From a virus: a stretch of DNA of 64,000 nt. The stretch covers positions 1 through 64,000 of IMG/VR virus record IMGVR_UViG_3300017763_004709; one strand, given 5' to 3'. Shown one piece after another: positions 26,921-36,024 of the stretch. Every line of letters begins with the position of its first letter. Within the stretch, counting starts at the first letter, position 1. The notes beneath the pieces are model-generated. The model did not search any database, was not told the DNA's origin, and worked only from the letters and a program-made list of their open reading frames with translations. The position numbers and the translations under genes were made by a program.

Positions 26921-29160
26921 CGATAGTCTTTAAGCTCCCCCCAACTAGGACCTACTTCAATATCTACTTTAATAGGCTTGCCCTCAATAAACACGCCTCT
27001 ATCTTTTTGTAAGTTCAAAGCTAAGTTATCTGCGTAAATATCTATATAGTCTTCTCTAACCTCTGCGATAGTAGAATCATGTACTGTAGCAAAAATTCTA
27101 ATATTATCTTGGTGCTGATTATCTTGTACCCATTTAACAGTGTCTACAATACCCAGTAAGTTAATATCTGACGCAACACTTTGAATTAAAAAGTTCAGGC
27201 CGGACCGCTCTGCATGAGCAGCTACCCCTCTAGAATCAGCTCCTGCTTCTGGAAGACGTCTTTTACGTCCGAATGCACTATAAGTAAAATGATTTTCTTT
27301 AATAAAAGAAATATTACCATCAATCCATCTTTTTAAATCTTTTGCTTGAGTAAAATACAACTTGATAAAGCGCTTAGCTTCTTCAATAGATACATTAGCA
27401 GTTTCTGCAATTTTAGAAGGGCCAGCACCATATAAAATACCAAAGGTAATAGCTTTTGCATTTTGTCTTTCAGCAGCATATAAATTTTTTACTTCGTCAA
27501 TCTCACAAGGAAGTTTAAACATGCTGTGAGCTACGTAAGAGTGAAAATCTAATTCTTCTACAAAAGCTCGCTGTAAAAAAGAGTCTTCAGCTAGCGCAGC
27601 AGCTACATATACTTCTGCTGTTCCTAAATCCGCTTGTACTATTTTAAATCCTGGAGAGGCTTTAAAAAACTTTTTAATACCTGAGTCTTTATCTCTAGGA
27701 AGATTTTGGTAATTAAGAACTCCAGAAGACGATAGACGCCCTGCAGCAGTTCCAATAATGTTAAAGCTAGAACGAAGTCTATTATCTGCGTCTACTCCGT
27801 TCTTAATATTTTTAATATAAGTTGTAGAAAGTTTTACTTTCTTACGGAGATCAAGGATAGCATCTGCAAGAGGATTATTCATTTCAGAAAGTACTTCTGC
27901 ATCTGTAGATTTAGCACCTGTTGCAGTCTTCTTAGTAGAAGGAAGCTTTAATATGTTAAATAGCACCTCTCGTAGATGAAAAGTACTGTTAGGATTAAAA
28001 GTCTTTTTTTCTTGTTCCTCAAAAATTTTAATAGCAGGGTGCATAGATATTTCAGCCATACACTCTTCAATATCAATTTTAAAATCTTCTTCAATATCAG
28101 TTAGTACTTGAAGCTCAATAGGGCCTCCAGTATCTTCTAAATACATAAGAGCCTCAGTAGCAGGTTTTAATAATTCTTTGTATACATAAGAAAATTTAGA
28201 GTTCTTATCTATTAAAGGTTTAAACTTATCATAAAGCTGAAAAGTAGCATCAGCGTCTTTACAAGCATAAGGAGATAAAATATCTAAAGGTAGCATACCA
28301 TAATTAAAATCTGCCAGTAAGATTTTATTTTTTCTACAAAACTCTTTCTTATAGTCATGTAAATCTTTGTCATAATCTCCTAAGTCAGTGAATTTCATAG
28401 CTAGTTGTTTTAGACCATGAGAGCCTACCGTTTCATCTAAACAATAGTGCATAAGAATAGTATCTTCAAACTTTGGAAACTCAAACTTTAATGCTTGATA
28501 CATAAATTGTACATCAAACTTAGCATTATGTAGTACAATAGTTTTATCTATAAACATTTGTTTTACTTCGTCATAGAACTCTTCTACCACATCACAAGCT
28601 ACAAAAATACCTTGATGAGAACGGGCAGACATAGCTATACCAATAATAGAACCTTTTCTAGCAGATAGCGCAGTAGTTTCAATATCTACAACTAAAGTAT
28701 CGGCTTTTTTAAACTGCTCTAGGTAAGGCAAAAACTCTTCTGAAGTACTAATATAAGCGTAGTCTTTTTCGTATACTAAAGGCTGCTCTCCTGCTAGAAC
28801 ACTTCTTACTTTGTCAAAACATTTTTGCAGCTCTAATCTGTACTGAGGTTTAATAGATAGCATATTAGGATCAATAATAGGTATATACTTCTCTTCTACT
28901 ATCTGACCTGCATACTTAAGTATGCCTGTAAGTCCTGAAGTATATTTTAAAGATTCTGCACCTACAGGACAGATAATATCATACTCATCTAGCGTAGTTA
29001 AATCTAGATCTACATTTTTCTTTAGAATTTTTTCTAAAGGTTCAGAGGATAGGTATTTTACTTCAAAATCAATTCCTTTAGAGAAAGATTTTAATTTTGA
29101 TACTGTATCTGCTTTTAAAGGGCTACTAATAACTAACGCTACTTTTAAATCTTTACTCAT
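26917..29160 (-). CDS. polA: DNA polymerase I (family A) with 3'-5' exonuclease
   Basis: A 747-residue replicative polymerase. The exonuclease motifs include LVVDIETTALS (near residue 160) and later NAKFDVQF and DADATFQLYD. The polymerase motifs are ADLGTAEVYV (A), RQNAKAITFGILYGAG (B) and ATVHDST (C). In motif B the position equal to E. coli Phe762 is Phe, the wild-type form. The 5'-3' exonuclease domain is absent and encoded separately at 12651. The ATG at 29160 has GGAG seven bases upstream. Confidence 0.96.
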   Translation of the reverse strand: MSKDLKVALVISSPLKADTVSKLKSFSKGIDFEVKYLSSEPLEKILKKNVDLDLTTLDEYDIICPVGAESLKYTSGLTGILKYAGQIVEEKYIPIIDPNMLSIKPQYRLELQKCFDKVRSVLAGEQPLVYEKDYAYISTSEEFLPYLEQFKKADTLVVDIETTALSARKGSIIGIAMSARSHQGIFVACDVVEEFYDEVKQMFIDKTIVLHNAKFDVQFMYQALKFEFPKFEDTILMHYCLDETVGSHGLKQLAMKFTDLGDYDKDLHDYKKEFCRKNKILLADFNYGMLPLDILSPYACKDADATFQLYDKFKPLIDKNSKFSYVYKELLKPATEALMYLEDTGGPIELQVLTDIEEDFKIDIEECMAEISMHPAIKIFEEQEKKTFNPNSTFHLREVLFNILKLPSTKKTATGAKSTDAEVLSEMNNPLADAILDLRKKVKLSTTYIKNIKNGVDADNRLRSSFNIIGTAAGRLSSSGVLNYQNLPRDKDSGIKKFFKASPGFKIVQADLGTAEVYVAAALAEDSFLQRAFVEELDFHSYVAHSMFKLPCEIDEVKNLYAAERQNAKAITFGILYGAGPSKIAETANVSIEEAKRFIKLYFTQAKDLKRWIDGNISFIKENHFTYSAFGRKRRLPEAGADSRGVAAHAERSGLNFLIQSVASDINLLGIVDTVKWVQDNQHQDNIRIFATVHDSTIAEVREDYIDIYADNLALNLQKDRGVFIEGKPIKVDIEVGPSWGELKDYR

Positions 29161-30034
29161 ACTCTTCTCCAAATAATTTCATTAATTCTGATTTACTTAA
29201 GTCTCCAGCATCTCTACCTTCAGGGGGTTGAACAATAATAGTTTCTATGTCCCTAGCTTCTAGCAGTGCAGTAATATTTTCTGCAGCTTTATTGCCGCTT
29301 ATATCATTATCCATAAATATAGTAACCCTGGTACACCCTAAGTTATCTATCATAGATGCTTTTTCCTTACGAAAATTGTTTGTTCCAAAAATACAAACTG
29401 TATTTTTATATCCGTGTTGCCATAAGTTTAACATATCAAATAACCCTTCAACAAGTATTAAGTGACTTTTATCTGTTATTTTGTCTATAGGAAATAATAA
29501 ATCACTAGTAGAAGCGTTTGAGGGTTTTCTCATATATCTTGGACTCTGTGTTTTTACATTTAATATTTTATACCTTCCTTCTATAAACCTAAGCTTTCCT
29601 TGTTGATAGACAGGAAAACATAAATAGTCTACTAATCCTAGTTGTCCAGTAGTAAAACTTTCAAACTCTTTCATTACAGAGCCGCTTACGCCTTTAAAGT
29701 CTAGAGTAAAGTTTATCTTATCTGAAGGCAATATTATGTCCATTCCAAAAAACTTAGAATGAAGTTTATTTTTTAGTTTTTTAATCTTATAAGTCTGTTT
29801 AGTTTCTATCTCTACAGAAGAATCTTCTCCAATAGCTTTTAGCAGTTTTTTATAGCTTCCTCCAAACCCACAAGAAAAACAATTAAATACGTTTTTATCT
29901 AAGTTAAATCTCATACTAGGGTTAGAGTCTTCGTGCAGACCACTAACACATTTAATAAGAATTTCTTCACTATGGTTAGGATTATTTGCGTACTCAATTT
30001 GTTTCTTATCTAATATAGAGTATATATCATGCAT
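29153..30034 (-). CDS. DNA primase, DnaG/TOPRIM type
   Basis: A 293-residue protein. The N-terminal zinc-binding region has Cys and His in KCVSGLHEDSNPSM and the pair FNCFSCGFG. The C-terminal TOPRIM domain has LILVEGLFDMLNL and TIFMDNDISGNKAA. It makes RNA primers for the phage fork. It overlaps the polymerase start by eight bases and shares one base with the helicase stop, giving a polymerase-primase-helicase set. Confidence 0.88.
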   Translation of the reverse strand: MHDIYSILDKKQIEYANNPNHSEEILIKCVSGLHEDSNPSMRFNLDKNVFNCFSCGFGGSYKKLLKAIGEDSSVEIETKQTYKIKKLKNKLHSKFFGMDIILPSDKINFTLDFKGVSGSVMKEFESFTTGQLGLVDYLCFPVYQQGKLRFIEGRYKILNVKTQSPRYMRKPSNASTSDLLFPIDKITDKSHLILVEGLFDMLNLWQHGYKNTVCIFGTNNFRKEKASMIDNLGCTRVTIFMDNDISGNKAAENITALLEARDIETIIVQPPEGRDAGDLSKSELMKLFGEEYE

Positions 30035-31410
30035 TAACCTAAATCCCTGCCTTGCTCTTTACTATCGTCTCCGTACTTGTTTAGTATTCTTCCACCAATA
30101 GCTTTAGACTTATTGGAGTCTATTCGTAGACAGTCCCAATCCATGTGCACATTAAACTTTATAGCTTTACCGTTTCTAATCTTAGCTACTTCAAAAGGCA
30201 AAGCAGTAGGATCTTCCGATAAATCACTAGGCATAAATCTAAAACTTTTATCAGCACTATCAAGAACGCCTTTAGCAAATCTAGCTTCTCCTGATGCATC
30301 AATTTGATATGGAGATATCATAATAACTTTATACTTTCTTGCAAGAGTTTTTAGAGAGTCAGATATATTAATTTGACTTTTCCAATCCATACGGTCTTCA
30401 ACTTTTACAATATTTAAGTAGTCAATAACACACATTTTAATATCATGCTTAGTAGTCATCATATTTAGATAGTGATCTATTCTAGCCAGACTTAATTGTA
30501 CGTCATCAATAATATGGAAACGATTATCTTTAAAAGGGACAACACCTCTTTTAAGTTCTTGATCAAAATTATTAAAGCTACCAGAGGTTAATAAATTACT
30601 GTATATAGAGTCAGATGCCTCACCTGGTTTATAAAAAGTATCTAATTTACTTTTAGCTATAGAAAACTTTTGATCTTTAGTTAAATTATTAAGCATAAAG
30701 TCACTAAAAGGTACTCCACTAATCATACTCATAAGACGATAGTATACTTCTACGTATCGCATCTCAATACTCATGAACATTACAGAATTATTAAGTAGGA
30801 AGTTATTTAAAGCCATATTTAGAGTAATAATAGATTTACCTGAGCCTCTTCTACCTCCAAAAAGTACTAGTTCTTCTAAGCCGAAACCTCCATTTGCAGC
30901 ATCAAAGTCTGTACTTAGACCACTAGGAAACATAACAAAATTATCTTCTTGAGGTACTGTTTCAATAGTTGCTACATCAAACAGTTCTTCTCCTTCTGGA
31001 ATAAATTTTTGTACAGACAGTACATGTTCTTGTATTTTGTCTATGATCTCAGTTTGTTCTAAATTCTCTAAGTCATCTATAAATTTATCAATAAAACCAA
31101 TAGTCTCTTCTCTTATATAATAATCTTGTAATTGAGAAGAAATGAAGTTAGAGTCAATAGAAGTTTCACCTTCTAAAGTAATATCTATCAATTCTGAACG
31201 TAAGTAAGCTTTTGAGCTTTCTTGCTTTTGTATTTCATAGAACTCCTGCATAGAAGGAATTCTTAAGTTTTTAGTATAGAAATTGTTAATTTTTCTAAAC
31301 AGCACAAGATTATTACCTGTGAAATATTTATTCACAAGTTTATTGAAAAAATCAGGGCTCTGAGTTGTTAATAGCCTTTTCAAGGCCAACTTTTGTAAAT
31401 CTACTGACAT
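30034..31410 (-). CDS. Replicative DNA helicase, DnaB-like
   Basis: A 458-residue RecA-fold helicase. The N-terminal 150 residues are helical (primase-interacting), then Walker A FGGRRGSGKSIITLNMA (about 185), MSIEMR (H1a), MCVIDYLNIV (Walker B) and ISPYQI. It drives fork unwinding with the adjacent primase. The gene sits one base after the upstream regulator-like gene, early in the minus-strand replication operon. Confidence 0.9.
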   Translation of the reverse strand: MSVDLQKLALKRLLTTQSPDFFNKLVNKYFTGNNLVLFRKINNFYTKNLRIPSMQEFYEIQKQESSKAYLRSELIDITLEGETSIDSNFISSQLQDYYIREETIGFIDKFIDDLENLEQTEIIDKIQEHVLSVQKFIPEGEELFDVATIETVPQEDNFVMFPSGLSTDFDAANGGFGLEELVLFGGRRGSGKSIITLNMALNNFLLNNSVMFMSIEMRYVEVYYRLMSMISGVPFSDFMLNNLTKDQKFSIAKSKLDTFYKPGEASDSIYSNLLTSGSFNNFDQELKRGVVPFKDNRFHIIDDVQLSLARIDHYLNMMTTKHDIKMCVIDYLNIVKVEDRMDWKSQINISDSLKTLARKYKVIMISPYQIDASGEARFAKGVLDSADKSFRFMPSDLSEDPTALPFEVAKIRNGKAIKFNVHMDWDCLRIDSNKSKAIGGRILNKYGDDSKEQGRDLG

Positions 31411-32166
31411 CTATTTTTTAATTACCGGAAATAATTCATGACGAGGAACAAACATTCTTTGGTGAGAGTAATCACCTTCTATCCATAAAAGATAGCTTTC
31501 TCTTCCATAGTCCTCAATGTGTTTTAATACAGATTTAATATGATTTTTTAAAGAAGGAAGTTTCCAAGTTACTCCGTCTTCTAAAATCCAATAAATATTA
31601 AAGTGTACGTCTTCTACAGGTTCTTTGTGCTTCTTATAATCAAAAGGAGTAAGCTCTACATATTTCTGTACTCCTTGCTGTAAATATTCTATGTATTCTT
31701 CATCCATAGTTTTTTCTATGACAGCAAAACAATTAGTAGGAGCATGAAATACTTTATCCCCCTTAGAAAATCTAATATCTAAGTCTTGAATAACATGATC
31801 TGTTTGAGCTGGAGCACTCTTTTTTCTAGAACGAATAGGCACTCCTAGTTCTAGTAAAAAAGATTTTACTTTTTGAGAAGATATATAATTTCTCTTTGCT
31901 ATGCCGCTTACGCTATCTCCATCTTGATAGTCTTTAGCCATAGTAGTTTTTTCTGCATTAGTAAACTCTTTAGTTTTAGCAGCTTTTTTAAGTCGAAGAG
32001 TTCTCTCTTCTTTTTCTAAAAAGTCATTAATAATATTATCTAATCTTTTAGTGTTATATGCGATACCTAAATGTTCACAAATAGCCTTCTTAGTTTTTTT
32101 ACTTTTAATCATCCAAAGAGCTTGACGTATTTTTGCTTCTGGAATTTCTATATTTTTAATAACCAT
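31411..32166 (-). CDS. Helix-turn-helix DNA-binding protein, possible regulator
   Basis: A 251-residue protein with two or three helix-turn-helix-like stretches: QALWMIKSKKTKKAICEHLG (about 15-35) and DGDSVSGIAKRNYISSQKV (about 82-100). A C-terminal beta-rich domain of unknown type follows. First gene after a TTGACA-18-TATACT promoter, so it may control or organise the replication operon. Function inferred from motifs only. Confidence 0.5.
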   Translation of the reverse strand: MVIKNIEIPEAKIRQALWMIKSKKTKKAICEHLGIAYNTKRLDNIINDFLEKEERTLRLKKAAKTKEFTNAEKTTMAKDYQDGDSVSGIAKRNYISSQKVKSFLLELGVPIRSRKKSAPAQTDHVIQDLDIRFSKGDKVFHAPTNCFAVIEKTMDEEYIEYLQQGVQKYVELTPFDYKKHKEPVEDVHFNIYWILEDGVTWKLPSLKNHIKSVLKHIEDYGRESYLLWIEGDYSHQRMFVPRHELFPVIKK

Positions 32167-32192
32167 TTAAGCCTCCATATTAACTTAATACC

Positions 32193-32222
32193 AGTATATA
32201 GTATAGAAGGCCTAAGTGTCAA
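32193..32222 (-). promoter_or_regulatory. Promoter of the replication operon
   Basis: Minus strand TTGACA, 18 bases, TATACT, 27 bases before the ATG at 32166, with GGAGG between. Probably drives helicase, primase, polymerase and the genes beyond. Confidence 0.65.
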
Positions 32223-32230
32223 TATATAAT

Positions 32231-32551
32231 TTAATTAATCTGATACTTATACTCTTCCATCATAAAATATAAGTCATTACTTAACTCTCTAACTAGTCCT
32301 GTTTTTGTGTACACACAGGTAAAAGAGTCTGCTATTTCTTCGTCTTGTCTAAACACATATTCTAATGCAAAACTAGCATTATATGCTTTAATTAGCCCTT
32401 CAAACTCTTCCGCTGATTCTACATCTGGATAAAATCTCTTTATTAAGTTGGTAAAGTACATTATCTTATCTTCTCCAGACATATTTAAAATATCTTGAAG
32501 TACTTTGTCAGGTAGATTATGTAAAAATAAAGAACTGTCACTATTACTCAT
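32231..32551 (-). CDS. Hypothetical protein, 106 aa
   Basis: An acidic, helical protein, unrecognised. The start at 32551 was chosen because a longer version would begin with TTG inside the terminator hairpin of the gene upstream. A weak GGGATAA ribosome site precedes the ATG. It lies between a terminator and the replication promoter and is probably expressed by read-through. Confidence 0.55.
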   Translation of the reverse strand: MSNSDSSLFLHNLPDKVLQDILNMSGEDKIMYFTNLIKRFYPDVESAEEFEGLIKAYNASFALEYVFRQDEEIADSFTCVYTKTGLVRELSNDLYFMMEEYKYQIN

Positions 32552-32563
32552 TTCGTTATCCCA

Positions 32564-32595
32564 TAAAAAAGGGCACGACAATTGCTTGCCGTGCC
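32564..32595 (-). terminator. Intrinsic terminator after the HTH repeat gene
   Basis: GGCACG-x-CAA / TTG-x-CGTGCC stem with one mismatch and a four-base loop, followed on the minus strand by six T residues. It lies 27 bases past the stop of the 32622-33317 gene. Confidence 0.85.
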
Positions 32596-32621
32596 AGTTA
32601 TTGCAGTTAGTAATATAACTC

Positions 32622-33317
32622 TTAGGCTTCTAAAGCTTTTGGAGTATAATCTGTTGCAGAAATTCCGCGACGAGTTAACACAGTTTTAACACCGCGCTCA
32701 CTTTTGCCAAATTGATCTGCTAACTCTGCAACACTCATACTGGTTGCCATATCTTCAATTCCTTCATAGGAATCGCTCTTAGCTGCTTTTTTATCACGCT
32801 GAGGTGCTTTAAGCTGCATAGAAAGAAGCTTTCCGCGAACGGAGTTTACAGATTTGCCAAGGGCATCTGCAATATCTTCTAAGAAAGCGCCCGAACCTGC
32901 CATATCAGAAATCTGAGCTTCTTCCGCCTCTGAATAGGTGCGTGGAGCTACTTTTTTCTCAGCTGGTTTAATATGAGCTGTCATTTCTAATGAAAGAGCC
33001 TTGCCGTTAACTTGACGAGAAGTTACTTCACGACCCCACTCACCAGTAAAGTGAGCTGCAATTTCTTCCGCAGTGTGTACACCGCTATTGCCTTCTAGAA
33101 ATGAGGTTAAAGCGGCTGTTTCGTCTGCATCAAATGCAGGAGCTGCTTTAGGTTTTGTTGGAACGTCGTAACCAAGTTTACGAAGTTTTGCCGTTACAGA
33201 ACGACGAGGAAAGTCAAACTCATCGCAAAGAGCGATAATAGTATCTTCCGTAATGCCGCCTGCGCATACTTGCTCCATACGAGCAACCATGTCTTCAGTA
33301 TATTCAAATTTTGCCAT
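32622..33317 (-). CDS. Multi-HTH DNA-binding protein, probably abundant
   Basis: A 231-residue protein made of about four short helix-turn-helix units, e.g. EDTIIALCDEFDFPRRSV, TAEEIAAHF, FLEDIADALGKSVNSVRGK and SVAELADQFGKSERGVKTV. Its codons are clearly richer in G and C than those of neighbours, which in AT-rich phages often marks high expression. It has its own promoter and terminator. It may be a phage transcription regulator or chromatin-like protein; the exact family was not recognised. Confidence 0.6.
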   Translation of the reverse strand: MAKFEYTEDMVARMEQVCAGGITEDTIIALCDEFDFPRRSVTAKLRKLGYDVPTKPKAAPAFDADETAALTSFLEGNSGVHTAEEIAAHFTGEWGREVTSRQVNGKALSLEMTAHIKPAEKKVAPRTYSEAEEAQISDMAGSGAFLEDIADALGKSVNSVRGKLLSMQLKAPQRDKKAAKSDSYEGIEDMATSMSVAELADQFGKSERGVKTVLTRRGISATDYTPKALEA

Positions 33318-33387
33318 TTTTATTCCCCTCTGGTTTCAAATGTTTTGTGTTATTAATAAATGTGAAACTTTTTGTTTCGATAAGATG

Positions 33388-33416
33388 ATATTATCAAATA
33401 TCAGTATACTTAGCAA
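33388..33416 (-). promoter_or_regulatory. Promoter of the multi-HTH gene
   Basis: Minus strand TTGCTA, 17 bases, TAATAT, followed by a 70-base leader. The -10 region overlaps the dyad GATAT-x6-ATATC, a possible autoregulatory operator. Confidence 0.65.
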
Positions 33417-33491
33417 GAAAAATATGAAAGTGTTTTTGTTTTTTGGTTGTTATTTTATAAATTGCTAAATTCATATATTTGTAATTTTATC

Positions 33492-33806
33492 TTATATTAC
33501 TATCTTACCTTTTAAAGCATCAACAAGCAACTCTAAATTTGCTTTTTTTGTCAGGTTTAGACCTTCTATTTCAATTTCTAACATTTCTTCTATGTCTCTA
33601 ATCATAGTTTTTACGCTACGCTTATCTTCTTTTTCTTCTTCTGGTTTTCTGTATATCTTCATTTGAACCAGTTTACTTATTACACTTCTGTGTCCTTTTT
33701 TAAAGTGATCTGCTACGTCATATACGTCTAGTCCTTGATCTACATATAATCTTGTTAGAATCTCTTCTTCTTCATCACTCCAGGCTTTATTAGATTTAGT
33801 AGCCAT
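33492..33806 (-). CDS. Myb/SANT-like HTH protein
   Basis: A 104-residue protein beginning with KAWSDEEEEILTRLY, a Myb/SANT-like first helix, followed by DVYDVADHFKKGHRSVISKL, the recognition half. The C-terminal half is charged and helical. It resembles one unit of the multi-HTH gene at 32622. It overlaps the PC4-like gene by one base. A small phage transcription factor is likely. Confidence 0.6.
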   Translation of the reverse strand: MATKSNKAWSDEEEEILTRLYVDQGLDVYDVADHFKKGHRSVISKLVQMKIYRKPEEEKEDKRSVKTMIRDIEEMLEIEIEGLNLTKKANLELLVDALKGKIVI

Positions 33807-34090
33807 TAAGATTCTCCTTCATCTTCAAATAATTCTAGTTGTTTACTTTTAATCTTACTTAAATAAGTTTTGGTAAGTATATCTCCCGCCTTGTCTAGAA
33901 GGTGAGCAGCCATATCTACAAATTCGGGTCTTAAAGCTAATCCCTTTTTAGTAGGGAACCAGTTACCCGTATCTCCGTCTCTCATATACTCTCTTATATG
34001 AATATACTCTTGACCTCTAAATTCGTTTATAGTTATTTTTATAGCTTTATCTTCTGTTATATAACCTACAAAACCTAAATCAATTTCCAT
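33806..34090 (-). CDS. PC4/YdbC-like single-stranded DNA-binding protein
   Basis: A 94-residue protein with the PC4 beta-sheet pattern: KITINEFRGQEYIHIREYM, then NWFPTKKGLALRPEFV. PC4-type proteins bind single-stranded DNA as dimers and act as transcription cofactors. Its neighbour is a Myb-like protein, so the two may form a transcription pair. The start overlaps the glycosyltransferase gene by eleven bases. Confidence 0.7.
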   Translation of the reverse strand: MEIDLGFVGYITEDKAIKITINEFRGQEYIHIREYMRDGDTGNWFPTKKGLALRPEFVDMAAHLLDKAGDILTKTYLSKIKSKQLELFEDEGES

Positions 34091-35213
34091 GAACTCTTTT
34101 TATCCTTGGATAATCATGTATCTTTTTAAGAGCATGATTATACATAATTCCTGCTTCTTCCCAGTTTTTTATTTTACTACTTTTAGGAATAGCACGTTTC
34201 TTCGTATCGTATAACATTTTCATTTTAGATATCAAGTCTTGAACTTCTGGTTCTACTAACCAAGTATGAGAGCCCATTAAGTTAAAGCTATCTCCTGGTT
34301 TCCCTGCAAAAATATTATTAATGTCTACGATTTTTTGAGAAGACTTTATTTTATAATCTGTAACAAATTCATCAGTACAGCCTCCTCCAGTAACTAAAGG
34401 AATAGTCCCACAAGCTATTGCTTCTTGAACAGGCATTCCAAAACCCTCTCCTCTATAAGGATGAACTAGTACGTCCACACTTCTATATAAATCTGCCATA
34501 TCTTTTTCTGAATAAGGATCATCTATATAAGTTATTTTAGCTAAGCTATTAGTGTACTGTAGTTTAATTAATTGTTCTTGTAAGGCTGTTTTTCCATAAA
34601 CTTGAGGGGTGTCTTTTACTATAAGCTCTACATTATCTTCTTTTTTAAATGTATTAGCCCATGCTTGTAGTAATATATCAAAACCTTTTCTATATTGATC
34701 ACATCCTACAAATAAGAAAGTATATTTATCTCTTTTAGGAGTATCTCTGTCTACATAAAAGATACTTGGATCATATCCTATAGGTATACAAAAAAGCCTT
34801 TCTGGGTTAATACCGCCTTCTTGATATACTGCACCTGTCCAGCGAGTAAAAGTAATAAGAGCATCTGCAAAAGTTTCAAATTTGTATTGCCACTCAAAAG
34901 GCACTTTTGTAAACTCCCAAGGCTGTATATATACTACTTTTGTATCATTAGAATGAGGCCATCTCCATATAGGAGGATAACTATGCCTTATTTGTATATC
35001 AGGAACTACAGCAGTCTCCTCTTTAGGAAGTAAATTTTCTAAGTTTTGTAATGTTTCTTGGCTAAGTTTAGCCTCTGAAGTAAAACTATCTATAGGAGAA
35101 ATAACTACATTGTTATACTTAGATAATTCAATAGCTAAGTACCTATTTACAATAGACAAAGAGTGGTTATCATAAAATTTACCTATAATTTCTAAATTCA
35201 TATTATTTTGCAT
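34080..35213 (-). CDS. GT4-type glycosyltransferase
   Basis: A 377-residue GT-B enzyme. The C-terminal donor domain has the expected block VHPYRGEGFGMPVQEAIACG (about 245-265) with the E-x7-E motif. The middle reads FLFVGCDQYRKGFDILLQAW, the start of the Rossmann domain. It belongs to a run of sugar genes (34-40 kb) that may glycosylate the virion or host surface. Sugar and acceptor are unknown. Confidence 0.82.
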   Translation of the reverse strand: MQNNMNLEIIGKFYDNHSLSIVNRYLAIELSKYNNVVISPIDSFTSEAKLSQETLQNLENLLPKEETAVVPDIQIRHSYPPIWRWPHSNDTKVVYIQPWEFTKVPFEWQYKFETFADALITFTRWTGAVYQEGGINPERLFCIPIGYDPSIFYVDRDTPKRDKYTFLFVGCDQYRKGFDILLQAWANTFKKEDNVELIVKDTPQVYGKTALQEQLIKLQYTNSLAKITYIDDPYSEKDMADLYRSVDVLVHPYRGEGFGMPVQEAIACGTIPLVTGGGCTDEFVTDYKIKSSQKIVDINNIFAGKPGDSFNLMGSHTWLVEPEVQDLISKMKMLYDTKKRAIPKSSKIKNWEEAGIMYNHALKKIHDYPRIKRVHGN

Positions 35214-36024
35214 ACATAATCACCGCTTGTTCTTTACAATAGTTTAGTAGGTCTTTTTCTTTAATTTTTAATAGAGACTCCCATTGAGGGCCCATATTGC
35301 TAGTTTTAAAGTTTTTTAACTGTGTGTAGTTGTTAATATCTACTTTAGCTTGTATATCATAAAACGGGTCTTGTTTACTCTCAATACTGTGTCCAAAGTT
35401 ATTAATTTTTAAATCTAATTCATTTTCTGGTCTACAGAAGCTCCAATGTAATATAGCCAAAGGAGATTGAATTCTCTTTTGATTATTAGTCCATCTACAA
35501 TAATTAAATGTATTATGTTTTAAAGTAGTAAAACCTTGAACTTCATTATTAGGAATACTCTTTCTATCCTCTTTTGATATCACTAGTATTTCACCGTCTC
35601 CAACTCTTTTATAAGGCAAAACCCAATAAAACATTAAGTCTACATCATAATTCTCTACTATAGGACAAAACTTATTAAAAAAGTCATCTGCATTTATTAG
35701 TATTTCATCAGCATCAAAAGAAAAAATCCAATCGTTAGAACATTGCTCTTTTAAAAAGTTTCTTTCATAGTTATCATTTTCAATAGGTACAGCGCTTCTA
35801 TGAAAGTTTCCTTCTACTACTTCTATTTTATTATCGCCATCAATACTACTTAGCTCTTTCCATAACTTATCTTCATCAAAAGAAAACTTATTACCGCTCC
35901 AAGATATTCTATCTTTATCTAATCCTAATATTATTTCATCTACATAGTTATAATAACTTTTTATAGAACTTACTAAATAACTAGCATCGTAAGATATTAG
36001 ACTGATTACACTTTTTTTACGCAT
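35203..36024 (-). CDS. GT2-like glycosyltransferase
   Basis: A 273-residue GT-A-type enzyme. The N-terminus SVISLISYDASYLVSSIKS and SNDWIFSFDADEIL (a DAD motif near residue 100) fit SAM-independent family-2 transferases. The ATG at 36024 overlaps the end of the next upstream gene; a TTG two codons earlier is less likely. It overlaps the GT4 gene by about ten bases. Confidence 0.72.
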   Translation of the reverse strand: MRKKSVISLISYDASYLVSSIKSYYNYVDEIILGLDKDRISWSGNKFSFDEDKLWKELSSIDGDNKIEVVEGNFHRSAVPIENDNYERNFLKEQCSNDWIFSFDADEILINADDFFNKFCPIVENYDVDLMFYWVLPYKRVGDGEILVISKEDRKSIPNNEVQGFTTLKHNTFNYCRWTNNQKRIQSPLAILHWSFCRPENELDLKINNFGHSIESKQDPFYDIQAKVDINNYTQLKNFKTSNMGPQWESLLKIKEKDLLNYCKEQAVIMYAK

